A stretch of 64,000 nucleotides of DNA from an uncultured Campylobacter sp. (GTDB taxonomy: Bacteria; Campylobacterota; Campylobacteria; Campylobacterales; Campylobacteraceae). Below are positions 48,912 through 58,167 of this stretch, one piece after another (positions within the stretch are counted from its first letter, which is position 1; each line of letters opens with the position of its first letter). The stretch covers positions 46,340 to 110,339 of the forward strand of contig NZ_CALHGM010000031.1 of assembly GCF_938030145.1 (NCBI RefSeq). The letters are read 5' to 3'. A model generated the notes under the pieces. The model had not been told where the DNA came from. It saw only the letters and a program-made list of their open reading frames with translations, and made no database searches. The position numbers were made by a program, and so were the translations under genes.

Positions 48912-51551
48912 ATGGACAAGCTGGATAAAGAAGAGCTTGCAGAGGCGTTTGTCGCTAGGCTTAAAGCACTAGCGCGTAGCGGCGGCGCCGATCTGCGCGA
49001 GCTTGATCGCGAGTTTTATGGATTTAGCGTGAGGCTTGGCGTGCGTTACGACTTTGCCGGCAAGTTTAGCGTCTCGCAGATAAGTGGCGGCGAGCGCGCG
49101 CAGCTGCATTTCGCTGACGTCGCGCAGTTCGAGGCTCATGCGCGCGAGTGCCTACGCGCGGCAAGCACTGATGCGGAGCTAAGCGAGGCCTTTACGCTAC
49201 GCCTGCGTGCAGACCCCCAAAAAGCCGCTACGAATGCGGATCAAATCATAAAATTCCACGATTTTAAGCCCTTTAGCGTTCAGCTGCGTTGCGAACATTG
49301 CGGCGGATCTGGCAGGAGGCGCTGCAAAGCTTGCGAAGGCGCAGGCAAGACGCCGTGCGCTAACTGCGGCGGGCGCGGGCGCTTGATCTGCCCAGATTGC
49401 AAGGGCACCGGCGGCTATAGCCGTGCGGCATTAAGCTCTACGGGCGCTCACGTGCACGATGCTTCTAAGAGCGGTGCCGCAGGCTCTGCGTCAAATTCTA
49501 TGGGCTATCGCTTCATTCCCTGCGCTAGCTGCGGCGGTAGCGGCTCGCGCATTTGTCCCGCTTGCGGCGGCGCAGGCAGGCTGCGCTGCGAAAAGTGCGG
49601 CGGTGCGGGTGATTTTCGCTGCGAGCACTGCGATGGGCGCGGGTATTTCACTCGCACCGGCAAAGTATCCGTTTATGCCCGCCCGAGCGTCAGTATAGGC
49701 GCTAGCTCGCAGGTTTTCGGGCGCGAGCTGCTGGAGTTTTTATGCAGCAAGGGCGTAGGTTTTGCAGCACGCAGACTTTTATTTCGTCTAAGCTCGCTGC
49801 GATCGGTGCAGGGCGGCTGCGAAGCGGTATTTAGCGCGGAGGATGAGTTTTTGCGCTTGAGTTTTGCCGTCTGCGGTAAGGCTTACGATGCGGCGTGCTT
49901 CGGTGGCGTGACATTCATAAGGCCCAACTTTTTTGACGAAATTTTTGCGCCAGAGCTTGCGGCGGCACGTGGTGCGCCCGCTAGACTAGGGCGGGACGAT
50001 GCGCAAAGCCTTTTTGCACTGTTTTGCGCGAAGCCTGCGCTGGATGCGGCGATGCGCCTAGCCAGTGCTAAGCTGCGCGGCGAGATGCTAAATCTTGATC
50101 AGTTGCGCGGCTCGGATGGACATTTTAACTCTATAAATTTTGCCCGCAGCGCGGCTGGTCGCGACGCTTTGAGCCTTGCAAAAGACGCTTTTCGCAAAGA
50201 AAATCTCGAGGGCGGCGCGAGCGTAAAATTTGCGGGCACGAAATTCGCGAGCGCTTCGGCGAATTCTATGGGCGCGGAAGATAATCGCTTGGGGTTGCGC
50301 GGAGAGCAAGGCAGGTTCGCAGGAGGAGTGAGCGGTGGCATAAAATTTGCCGGGGCGGATCTTTTGGAAGGTGGAGAGAATTCTGCCGGCGATTTTGAGG
50401 CTAGGCAGCAAGGAAGCGAAGCTCTCGCGCAGAATGGACCTAATTTTGCCGGCTCGCAAGAGGGCTTAAGCGACACTTCTGATCGCGCCGCGGAGGGTCT
50501 TTGCGAATTACGCGGCGAGCGAGATTACCGAGATTTAAGCGCCTTGGGTGCTGAAAATTCCGCAAATTCCATAGACTCCGCCGCAATAAATTCTGCAAAT
50601 TCCAAAAATCTTGCCGCTGCAAAATTTAAAAATCGCGCGAATACGCAAGATCCTGCCGCGTCAAATTCTAAAATTTCGCCCTTTGCGCGATTAAAGAAGT
50701 TCTTTTTCCCGCATTCTTTGCGCGAGGATTGCGCTCAGAGTTTTGCCGCGGCGATTATGCGCGTTTGCGAGGGCTTTATTTCGCAGCAATGCGCTCGCGA
50801 TTTGGGCGGAGCGATGGCTGGGGCGCTTGGCGTGCTAAGTCCACGCTATGACCGCGTAGTGTGGTACGTAGGCGGAGGTATGCTTATCGCAGCGGCTACA
50901 CTGGCGTGCGAGGGCTGCTTCGAGATGATCTTTGCGGAGCATTATTTTTGGGCACTCGCGTGCGGCGTGGCAATCGCTGCTGTGGGGCTGTTAGGCGGAG
51001 GAGTGCTGTGGCTGGCAAGCGCAGTGCGGTGCGCTGTAAAAGCTCGTAAAATTCCGCGAGAGTATCGCTGTGGCAGGGGTGGCGCGGCGTTTGCTCGCTT
51101 TTGTAAAGCTCTGCTCTGCGCCGTTTTAGCTAGCGCAATCTACGGAGGCGCGGCAAATACGGGCTACGTGCCGAAAACCGGCGCAGCGGGGCTGCTGCGA
51201 GGGTGGATGCCTACATTTTTTGAGGACGAAAATTCCGCTTCCGCGAGTGATGGCGTAAATTCTGCAGACGAAAATTCTACGAGTGCAAGCTCTAACGGCT
51301 CTGAAAACCCTGCTTCAAATTCCGCTTCCGGGGCGACTAAGGATTCCGCTGCGATGCAAAAGGATAAAATTTTATATATCCAAAAAAGCATCGGAGTGAG
51401 GCAGGATGGGATTTTTGGCGCACGCACGCTAAAAAAGGCGAGAGAGGTTTTGGATCAAAACCTAAGCGGCGTCGATGAAATTTACGAGGCGCTAAAAAGC
51501 AAAGAGCGGGCGAGAACGAACCCGAACTCTAGCGATCAAACTGCGCCTTAA
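48912..51551 (+). CDS. Membrane protein with two DnaJ-type zinc clusters and a peptidoglycan-binding-like tail
   Basis: 879 aa from the ATG at 48912, which has AAGGAG upstream. A globular N-terminus (1-125) is followed by four CxxCxGxG motifs (about 127-167: CEHCGGSG, CKACEGAG, CANCGGRG, CPDCKGTG). A Ser/Ala linker leads to four more (about 204-245: CASCGGSG, CPACGGAG, CEKCGGAG, CEHCDGRG). There is no J domain. Residues ~430-600 are low-complexity, with NSANS- and KFAG-like units. Two to three membrane helices lie at about 650-760, then a short IQKSIGVRQDGIFGARTLKKA domain resembling PG_binding_1. The order suggests cytosolic zinc clusters and a periplasmic wall-binding end, but topology is inferred. 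It precedes a Sel1 gene. Confidence 0.75.
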   Translation: MDKLDKEELAEAFVARLKALARSGGADLRELDREFYGFSVRLGVRYDFAGKFSVSQISGGERAQLHFADVAQFEAHARECLRAASTDAELSEAFTLRLRADPQKAATNADQIIKFHDFKPFSVQLRCEHCGGSGRRRCKACEGAGKTPCANCGGRGRLICPDCKGTGGYSRAALSSTGAHVHDASKSGAAGSASNSMGYRFIPCASCGGSGSRICPACGGAGRLRCEKCGGAGDFRCEHCDGRGYFTRTGKVSVYARPSVSIGASSQVFGRELLEFLCSKGVGFAARRLLFRLSSLRSVQGGCEAVFSAEDEFLRLSFAVCGKAYDAACFGGVTFIRPNFFDEIFAPELAAARGAPARLGRDDAQSLFALFCAKPALDAAMRLASAKLRGEMLNLDQLRGSDGHFNSINFARSAAGRDALSLAKDAFRKENLEGGASVKFAGTKFASASANSMGAEDNRLGLRGEQGRFAGGVSGGIKFAGADLLEGGENSAGDFEARQQGSEALAQNGPNFAGSQEGLSDTSDRAAEGLCELRGERDYRDLSALGAENSANSIDSAAINSANSKNLAAAKFKNRANTQDPAASNSKISPFARLKKFFFPHSLREDCAQSFAAAIMRVCEGFISQQCARDLGGAMAGALGVLSPRYDRVVWYVGGGMLIAAATLACEGCFEMIFAEHYFWALACGVAIAAVGLLGGGVLWLASAVRCAVKARKIPREYRCGRGGAAFARFCKALLCAVLASAIYGGAANTGYVPKTGAAGLLRGWMPTFFEDENSASASDGVNSADENSTSASSNGSENPASNSASGATKDSAAMQKDKILYIQKSIGVRQDGIFGARTLKKAREVLDQNLSGVDEIYEALKSKERARTNPNSSDQTAP

Positions 51552-51607
51552 CGGTAAATCCGCGCCTTAGGCTTAGCGCGCGATTTTAAAAAACGAAAAG
51601 GACGAAA

Positions 51608-52240
51608 ATGAAAAATAAAATTTTAATTCTAGTATTCGCTGCGGCGCTTTCCGCAAATTTTGCGCTTGCCGAAAAATTTGAAATCACCGCAGACGATATA
51701 AGCCGGGCTACAAAATCCTGCGATAAGGGCGATATGAAGTCGTGCGGGGCCTTGGCGCAAATTTACAATTATGGCTGGGGCGTGCCGCAAGATCTGCTAA
51801 AGGCTGCGCCGTTATATGTCAAAGCTTGCAAAGGCGGCGATGTGGAGTCGTGCGTAAATTTAGGCATTTTGTATCAAAGCGGGGAGGGGATGCCACGCGA
51901 TGAGGCAAAGGCGGCGGAGCTGTTCGACAAAGCCTGCGATGACGGGCACGCGATAGGCTGCAGTAACGCGGGCTCTGCGTATATCAGAGGCAGAGGCGTG
52001 CGCAAAGACGCTATGAAGGGCGTAGGTTACTATGTGCGCGGTTGCGATATGGATATCGCGGATAGCTGGGCTGCGTGCTTAAATTTAGCGCGTCTTTACG
52101 AGGGCGCAGATAATGCAAAAGCCGCGCAGTACTACAAAAAGGCCTGCGAGCTGGGCAGCAAGGATAGATTTATGAGCTCGGTAGCGGAGCATGAGCAGAT
52201 ATGGAAAAGCTCATGCGAAAGCTACGAGAGGCTTAAATAG
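51608..52240 (+). CDS. Secreted Sel1-repeat protein with paired cysteines (Hcp-like)
   Basis: 210 aa with a signal peptide (MKNKILILVFAAALSANFALA). Four Sel1 repeats follow. Each has the form A-x-x-x-x-x-KACKGGDVESCVNLGILYQSG, with two Cys spaced 8 apart, as in Helicobacter cysteine-rich proteins whose repeats are disulfide-locked. It is predicted periplasmic or secreted and to mediate protein binding. It lies 56 nt after the zinc-cluster gene and is probably cotranscribed. Confidence 0.83.
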   Translation: MKNKILILVFAAALSANFALAEKFEITADDISRATKSCDKGDMKSCGALAQIYNYGWGVPQDLLKAAPLYVKACKGGDVESCVNLGILYQSGEGMPRDEAKAAELFDKACDDGHAIGCSNAGSAYIRGRGVRKDAMKGVGYYVRGCDMDIADSWAACLNLARLYEGADNAKAAQYYKKACELGSKDRFMSSVAEHEQIWKSSCESYERLK

Positions 52241-52408
52241 CCCGCAAATCTATGCCTTGAAGCAGACCCTCGCACTCGCCGTGGTTACGGAGTAAGAACC
52301 ATAGCAGATTTCGCATAAATAGTGCAAATCTAAACATCAAGTATCCTGTAGAAGCGGAAACATAACGACGCAAGCTCTTAGCGGGCTCGTATTTTAGGAG
52401 GCAAGATA

Positions 52409-52886
52409 ATGACGCTAGCGGCTGATCCGCCACGTTACGCCGCTGATCGATCGCGGCGTGTGCGACGCCGCAAAAGCGGCACGGCGCGATCCTATATGAC
52501 GCTACGCAAAGCTTAGCTCTGTATGAAACCTATAAATTTAAAAGCAGCGCCGCATACGAAAAGCTCGCTCGCATAAGCCGAATATGTTCCTCTCCGCTGC
52601 CGCGCACCACACTTACGGCGCAAAAGCTATTCCCGTAGCGGGACATAGAGCACCTAGAGGCTTTGCGCGAGTTTAATCTACGAATATTCCCCGTGCCGCT
52701 AATAAAATGCCATTGCTGGCTCGTGCTCTCGCGCCTGCTGTGGCTGTGCGGCATGAACCCTAGCGGCGCAAGCGCGAAGCAGAACGGCGGCGCGCGCTTG
52801 ATCTGATGCCGTCGCTGCTGGAAGCGGACACGACGGTGATCGCGCACGGCTTCGTGCTGCGCGTAATACGCCATAGCGCGCGGTAG
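52409..52886 (+). pseudogene. Degraded histidine-phosphatase (alpha-ribazole phosphatase-like) gene
   Basis: A strong AGGAGG site (52396-52402 region) precedes ATG at 52409. One base later than that frame, the sequence reads LIRHVTPLIDRGVC, the phosphohistidine-motif region of the family. After a TGA (52497) another frame gives ICSSPLPRTTLTAQKLFP, then TAG (52636), then RDIEHLEALREFN. These match the SSPLxRTxxTA and E-x-LxE segments. A last frame (from 52803) gives TTVIAHGFVLRVI, the second catalytic His. At least three frameshifts and one stop make it non-functional. The order of the motifs leaves little doubt about the family. Confidence 0.72.
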
Positions 52887-53110
52887 GCGGGCTACCGCCT
52901 GATATATCGCTTTTGCGAGGGCTGCTTTTGCGTAAAAATTTGGCAGCGCGCCGCGTAAAGATACAGCTCTGCGCGAAATTTTGAAATTTTGCGTTTTGTA
53001 AATTTAATGCGCCGTTTGACAGCTGTCGCGAGGCGGCGAAATTTTATAATGTAATAGGCGCCGCTTTTTGAATGCGGATAGCCCGCCACCGGGAAGTAAA
53101 ATTTAAACCA

Positions 53111-53430
53111 TACGGCGCGAGGTCGTTTTCGAGCCCGAGGCGCAAAAGGCGCTGCAGCACATCAAGGCTTTGGGCCTTGAGCGGCTAAACGTCTGCATCG
53201 CAAAGACGCAGTATAGCTTCAGCGACGATGCTAAGGCGCTTGGGCGCGCGCACGGCTTTAAGCTCAGCGTCAAGGACCTTCAGATCCGCACGGGAGCGGG
53301 CTTCATCGTCGCCGTCTGCGGCAAGATAATGCTGATGCCAGGGCTACCGAAGGTTCCTAACGCGCTAAATATGAAGATTACGAGCGAAGGCGTTATAAGC
53401 GGACTGGCGTGGAATTTTATTTTCGGCGCG
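53111..53430 (+). pseudogene. Partial second copy of the fhs 3' end
   Basis: About 300 bp match 47253-47580 with roughly 17 base differences. Nearly all are at third codon positions (plus Arg to His and a Asp-Gly to Ser-Glu change) and a short deletion near its 5' edge. The normal fhs stop is lost, so the frame drifts on to 53463. Synonymous divergence means this DNA evolved in a working fhs, not as a freshly decaying duplicate. Confidence 0.9.
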
Positions 53431-53439
53431 TCCATTTTT

Positions 53440-53706
53440 TTACGCGCCCGCCTTGGGGTTTAAGCTTAGCATTCGCAGGTACTCAGATGAGAGAGGAGTG
53501 GAGTTGCCGATTTGCAAAATTTGGCTGAATTTGCTCGCTTGCGGGTAAATTTTAAGCGTGGGATTTTGCGGATCGGCTTTGATTTTTAAAAACAGAGGCT
53601 GATTTGACGAGAATTTGACGTTAGGTTTGCCTTTTAAAATTTGACGAATTGCCCATAATCTCTCGCCAAAGCGGATAAAATTGCTTGCCTTTTTGGCAAA
53701 TCCCAC
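53440..53706 (-). CDS. Possible small protein or gene fragment
   Basis: 88 codons from a GTG without a ribosome site. Codon use looks like real genes here, and the sequence (FIRFGERLWAIRQILKG, then QPLFLKIKADPQNPTLKIYP) is protein-like, but I recognise no family. It abuts the diverged fhs end and may be a remnant truncated by the same rearrangement. Confidence 0.35.
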   Translation of the reverse strand: MGFAKKASNFIRFGERLWAIRQILKGKPNVKFSSNQPLFLKIKADPQNPTLKIYPQASKFSQILQIGNSTPLSSEYLRMLSLNPKAGA

Positions 53707-53822
53707 TAATCGTAAATTTGAGATTTTTACGTCAAATTTATGGGAAAATCAACGTAACGTATTTTGGCGTTTTTATTGATCAAATTTGCTTAGACAAGCC
53801 AAAAATCCTGCGCGAAACAGAG

Positions 53823-54263
53823 CTAAATTTTAACCTTCTCCCACGGCTCAATCCCGCCTGCAACCTCCTCAAAAACGCCTGCGATTTCTATATTTTTTAC
53901 ACCTAAATTTCGCTCGTAAGCCTTGATATCGCGCGATTTTAGCTTCTCTTGTAAAAAGGCGAATTCATACTCGATCTGCCCGCGAGAGACGGCTATTTTG
54001 GCTAAATTTCGCTCGTCAAATTCGCCCACCTTCGCTACGTCAAATTTATACCCGCGAGCGCAGGCCTGCGTGTAAACCCCCGCCAAATACGCATTTATCG
54101 CCTCTAGCGCGTTTTCATGCGCGTAAAAGCGGTCAAGCTGCGGGTGATTTTTGTAGCCTTTAGTAAGCCCAGCCAGCACGTTTTTAGCTAGCAGCGCCTC
54201 GCGCCAAAGTGCGACTAGCCCCTTTGCGTCGAGATATTTAAAGTTTATCGTCCAAAGCCTCAT
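53823..54263 (-). CDS. Pyrimidine-dimer DNA glycosylase / endonuclease V family protein
   Basis: 146 aa. MRLWTINFKYLDAKGLVALWREALLAKNVL followed by TKGYKNHPQLDRF is the conserved core of the Pyr_excise family, related to T4 endonuclease V; the family acts on UV photoproducts. Near the C-terminus, ARGYKFDVAKVG and an acidic tail complete the protein. AAAGG precedes the ATG. It stands alone between the diverged fhs remnant and the aldolase gene. Actual lesion specificity is not readable. Confidence 0.8.
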   Translation of the reverse strand: MRLWTINFKYLDAKGLVALWREALLAKNVLAGLTKGYKNHPQLDRFYAHENALEAINAYLAGVYTQACARGYKFDVAKVGEFDERNLAKIAVSRGQIEYEFAFLQEKLKSRDIKAYERNLGVKNIEIAGVFEEVAGGIEPWEKVKI

Positions 54264-54405
54264 TTTCGCCTTTCGTTAAATTTCGTAGTCAAATTCGGCG
54301 CGCTTTGCGCCACAGCCTGAGCGGCGATAAATTCGCGCCTTAAATTTGGCCGCGCCCTAGATTAGAGGCTAAATTTTATCTCACCGCACCTTTAAATTTG
54401 CCCGC

Positions 54406-55512
54406 TCATTGCAGCTTGCCTCTGCATAGCACGGGGATCTTTTCTACGACCTCACCGCCGCTAACGAGGTAGGCAAACTCGTGTAAATTTACGACGGGGC
54501 AGATGTGGTTCGGATAAATTTCGAGCCGATCGCCCACGCGCACGGCGTCTCGCAGCGCTCTGTCGTAGATGATCGCATGCTCGTCGTAAACGCCCTTTAT
54601 CCACACCTTCGTGCCCTTTATGCGCCCGAGCCCGGGCGTTGCCGTAAAGCCCTCGGTGCGCCTTTGCTGAGTGAGCCCCTTGGCGCCGATATCGGTGATG
54701 ATGCGATCCGCCGTAGGTTTGCTGATGACGGTCGTAAGGATGCTTGCGGCGTTCATCGAATAATCGCCGTATGCCTGCGCCTGCGAGGCATCCATAAAGA
54801 TATAGGTGCCCGGGCGGATCTCGGTGACGCCTTTTAAAATTTCAAAATCATTGATGAGTGAGGGCGTCGAGCCGATGCTAACGACGCGTGCGGGTAGAGC
54901 TAGCTCGCGCGCGATATCCGCAAACTCCAGCGTGCGGCGCTGTGCGGCTAGGTGGATACACTCGCATTCGCTTTTATTAGCGGCTTTGTAGGAATGGCCG
55001 TCGTGGGAGAATACGCCGCGGAATTCTATATTTTTGCAGCTTTTTAGAAATTTTATAAACGCCGCGAAATCCTGCTTTTCCACGAAGCCCGAGCGGTTTT
55101 CGCCCACTTCGATCTCAGTAAGCACGCAGGCCTTTGTGCCGCTATGCTCAAAGGCGCGCTCTATCAGGCTCGCCTGCTCTATGCTATCTGCGCCGAAGCT
55201 TAAGTTTATCCCCGCGCGCAAAAGCGCGATGATGCGCTGAAATTTCAGCTCGCCCACGATCTCGTTTGCGATAAATATATCTTTCAGCCCGTTTGCCGCC
55301 ATGATCTCGGCCTCGCCCGTTTTAGCGACCGTGATGCCTGCAGCGCCGATACTTTTTTGCAGCTTCGCGAAATAGGGCATTTTGTGCGTTTTGGTGTGCG
55401 GGCGCAGGCTCACGCCCGCGGCGTCCGCGTAGTTTTGCATCTTTTGCAGGTTGCGAAGCACGATCTCTTGCTCGATCAGCAACGCCGGCGTGTCGATGTC
55501 GGATATCTTCAT
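54406..55512 (-). CDS. D-threonine aldolase / D-serine dehydratase-like PLP enzyme
   Basis: A 368-residue fold-type III PLP enzyme. The N-terminal alanine-racemase-like barrel carries DTPALLIEQ and RPHTKTHK, with the PLP Lys in the latter. The C-terminal D-serine-dehydratase-like domain has PNHICPVVNLHE, the His/Cys metal site. GIGSTPS-like phosphate-loop residues appear as VSIGSTPS. AAGGAGG precedes the ATG. It acts in the cytoplasm on D-3-hydroxy amino acids; aldolase versus dehydratase activity is unresolved. Confidence 0.87.
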   Translation of the reverse strand: MKISDIDTPALLIEQEIVLRNLQKMQNYADAAGVSLRPHTKTHKMPYFAKLQKSIGAAGITVAKTGEAEIMAANGLKDIFIANEIVGELKFQRIIALLRAGINLSFGADSIEQASLIERAFEHSGTKACVLTEIEVGENRSGFVEKQDFAAFIKFLKSCKNIEFRGVFSHDGHSYKAANKSECECIHLAAQRRTLEFADIARELALPARVVSIGSTPSLINDFEILKGVTEIRPGTYIFMDASQAQAYGDYSMNAASILTTVISKPTADRIITDIGAKGLTQQRRTEGFTATPGLGRIKGTKVWIKGVYDEHAIIYDRALRDAVRVGDRLEIYPNHICPVVNLHEFAYLVSGGEVVEKIPVLCRGKLQ

Positions 55513-56205
55513 AAACTTCCTCCTTGTTAAATTTACGAAATTTTAATTCAGCCGCGCTTAGTAGCTGCGCCCGTTTTGCGGCGGCGAAATTTTAAAATTT
55601 AGCGCGGCTTGCAAAGGGCAAAATTTATCTATCGCTTGCAAAAAGCGGAATTTACGCGCTTCTCGCAAAATATGGAATTTGCGCGCCGTAAATTTGTCGC
55701 TGCTTGCGAAATAGCGGTTTGCTCGCTGCAAATCGGCGCCCTTCGCGAAGCGTCTGAATTTGGCGAGTAGATTTGCGTTTCCTTACCGCACAAAGCAGTA
55801 CCGGTAAAAGCAATACCGCGCGCCGCATGAAAAAGTCAAAATAAAATTTTAAAATGCGCCGAGTAAAAATCAATATGCGCGCCGTACCGCTAGGCTCACG
55901 GAGTTTTCAGCTCTGCTTCACGCCGTTTTATCCCTCGTGTGCCTGTTTTTATTGCGGCGCATATTCGCGTTAAATTTTTCGGCGAGCGACCCGGCGGACT
56001 AGCCGTTTTGCGCTGCTGTCTCTGTTTCCGCGCCGCCGCCCGTGTTTTCGCGCTGAATATTTAGCGCCACAACTCGTTTGCACCGCCGCTCGTGTTTTTA
56101 ATAAAGCTAGTTTTGCGCCGCATGCTGCACATCTCCACTTATTTTAGTGCCGCCGCTCGTTTCCGCAGCGACACTTAATTTTAGCGCGCCTCGCCTCGAG
56201 ATTTG
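55513..56205. repeat. Repetitive spacer, no gene
   Basis: About 690 nt. Two textures are seen. At 55610-55750 GCTTGCRAAA..GGAATTT-like words recur every ~27 nt. At 56030-56190 CCGCCGCYCGT words recur (about 56034, 56083 and 56151). A 73-codon minus-strand open frame at 55652-55873 reads through the repeats and is not credible. Confidence 0.45.
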
Positions 56206-56919
56206 TTATTTTTTGTCCTGAAGCACCTTGTCGCGCCATTTCGAGTTTGCTTTGTTGTCGGTCGCTACGTCCTTGGATATCTCGGCCGCCGCTTCGAAAT
56301 TTTTACTCACGCCCTCTTTGGAATTCTCGTATTTTAGGGCGTTTTCGCTTTTGATGCCGATGCTGCGTGCTTCGCTTGCGGCGTCGATATTAGCGCCTAA
56401 AAAGATAAATTCCCAGTCGTATTTTTCTTGCTTGTCGCTAATCATCTTTTTGATCTGTGCTTTGGAGTATTCGCGGCTTGAGTTTTCCTGCCCGTCGGTG
56501 ATGATGACGAAAAGCACGCGATTGTTTTTGGCATAGATATCCGGCACCCGCTCGATACGCGCTATCGTGCTGCCGACGGCGTCCAGTAGCGCGGTGTTGC
56601 CGCCGGCGTAGTACTCTTTGGACGTTAGGTTTTCGACCTTTTTAAGCGGCGTGCGGTTGTGGATGACGTTAAATTTCGTATCGAAAAGTACGGTCGTGAC
56701 GCTGGCGTCGATGCCCTCTTTGCGCTCCTTTTCTATCATCGAGTTAAATCCGCCGATCGTATCGCTCTCAAGCCCGCTCATCGAGCCTGATTTATCTAAG
56801 ATCAGCACCAATTCCAGGTGGTTTGCGCCGTCTTTATGATTAGGCGGCGTGGCGAGCTCTACGCTTTTGGCAAACAGCATGCCCGCAAGCGCGGCTACAA
56901 GAAGGATGATTTTTTTCAT
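56206..56919 (-). CDS. Exported von Willebrand factor A domain protein
   Basis: 237 aa. A signal peptide (MKKIILLVAALAGMLFA) is followed by a VWA domain with an intact MIDAS site: DKSGSMSG (DxSxS), a Thr in GGNTALLDAV and Asp in IITDGQENSS. It therefore probably binds Mg2+ and a protein ligand in the periplasm. AAAGGAG precedes the ATG. No partner ATPase or secretion gene is adjacent, which is unusual for VWA proteins of this type. The ligand is unknown. Confidence 0.85.
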   Translation of the reverse strand: MKKIILLVAALAGMLFAKSVELATPPNHKDGANHLELVLILDKSGSMSGLESDTIGGFNSMIEKERKEGIDASVTTVLFDTKFNVIHNRTPLKKVENLTSKEYYAGGNTALLDAVGSTIARIERVPDIYAKNNRVLFVIITDGQENSSREYSKAQIKKMISDKQEKYDWEFIFLGANIDAASEARSIGIKSENALKYENSKEGVSKNFEAAAEISKDVATDNKANSKWRDKVLQDKK

Positions 56920-57124
56920 AGAGGCTCCTTTATTAAAATTTCGTTATTTTATCATCGCACTGCTTAACGGACAAAATTTCATCGCTAAAATTCCGCCGTT
57001 CGGCTTTGCTTCGTAAAATTCTAAAACAGAATTTCGCCGCGAAATTTTAAGGCGCAGAATTTTATACGGCACGGAAATTTGCACGCAAATTTTATGCGGC
57101 ACGGAATTTTATGGCGCCGCAAAA

Positions 57125-58018
57125 TCAAACGTCTGCGGATCTGCTCCGTTTTGCGCTGAGGTAGCTTCCGATCTCGCTTATTAAGACGCCTGCGAGGATG
57201 AGCGCCGCGCCTAAAATTTGCATCGCGCTTAGCCTCTCGCCGCCCACGAATACGCCCATAATGCCCGCCGTTACGGGCTCTAGCGTGAAAAACAGAGCGG
57301 TTTTTACGGGCGTCGTGTATTTTTGCATCAAAGCCTGCGCAAAAAAGCCAAAAACCGTTCCCAACAGGCAGATCACCGCCATCGCGACGAAAAAGCTTCG
57401 GTCCATCACCGGCACGATGCTGACTCTTTCAAAAAAGATCGTCGCAAAGCAACAAAGCGCGCTTAGGCAGAGGATCTGTACGTAGGCGATACCAGCTACG
57501 TCGCAGCTTTGCACGAAGCGGTTGGTCAGCACGATGTGAAACGAATACGCGCAGGCGCAGACTAGCGCCAGCGCTTCGCCCTTGCCGAGGCCTAGCTGCG
57601 TGTCGCCGATGAGATAGAGCCCAGCGATCGCAAGCGCGATGCCCGCGTAGGCGTAGGAGTAAATTTTATGTCTAAACAGCGCCGCGGCGATGAAGGGCAC
57701 GAGCGCGACGTTTAGGCCGATGATGAACGCTACGGAGGAGCTTTGCGCAAATTTAAAGGCGAAGGTCTGTGACGTAAAACCCGCGAATAAAAACAGGCTA
57801 AGCACCGCGCCGTGCTTGATCTCGCGCGAAGTTATGGCTTTGAGCTTCGGGAAAAATATCGCACCTGCGATGATGCTCGCGGCGAAAAAGCGCCAAAATA
57901 GCAGCACGAAGACGTTGTTGCTCGCAAGCGCCTGCGAGGTGGGCAGATACCCGAGCCCAAAAGCGATCGCTACGAAGAGCATTCCGATGTCGGCTCTAAA
58001 TTCCAAACTTTTATTCAT
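57125..58018 (-). CDS. EamA/DMT-family transporter
   Basis: A 297-residue inner-membrane protein with ten predicted helices in two EamA repeats (about 10-140 and 155-285). FWRFFAASIIAGAIFF and LFFTLEPVTAGIMGVFVGGERL are the characteristic segments of each half. The substrate is unknown; relatives export metabolites or amino acids. AAAGGA precedes the ATG. Confidence 0.88.
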   Translation of the reverse strand: MNKSLEFRADIGMLFVAIAFGLGYLPTSQALASNNVFVLLFWRFFAASIIAGAIFFPKLKAITSREIKHGAVLSLFLFAGFTSQTFAFKFAQSSSVAFIIGLNVALVPFIAAALFRHKIYSYAYAGIALAIAGLYLIGDTQLGLGKGEALALVCACAYSFHIVLTNRFVQSCDVAGIAYVQILCLSALCCFATIFFERVSIVPVMDRSFFVAMAVICLLGTVFGFFAQALMQKYTTPVKTALFFTLEPVTAGIMGVFVGGERLSAMQILGAALILAGVLISEIGSYLSAKRSRSADV

Positions 58019-58167
58019 CTGCGTCCTTTTTGAAAATTTAAAGTCGTAATTCTACGAAATTTTAGATAAAAAATAGGCTAAATTTTGGCGGAGCGATTTG
58101 GAATTTTGGTTTTTAAGATCGCGAGTTAAATTTTAAGCGCCCGGCTCGTTTTTTGGGGTTTGCGTCA

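Noticed and set aside
52880..53095. An imperfect inverted repeat (GGCGGGCTACCG-like words at ~52888 and inverted near ~53075) flanking 180 bp, as for a small mobile element
   Set aside because: The arms are short and mismatched, there is no target duplication and no transposase remnant between them.
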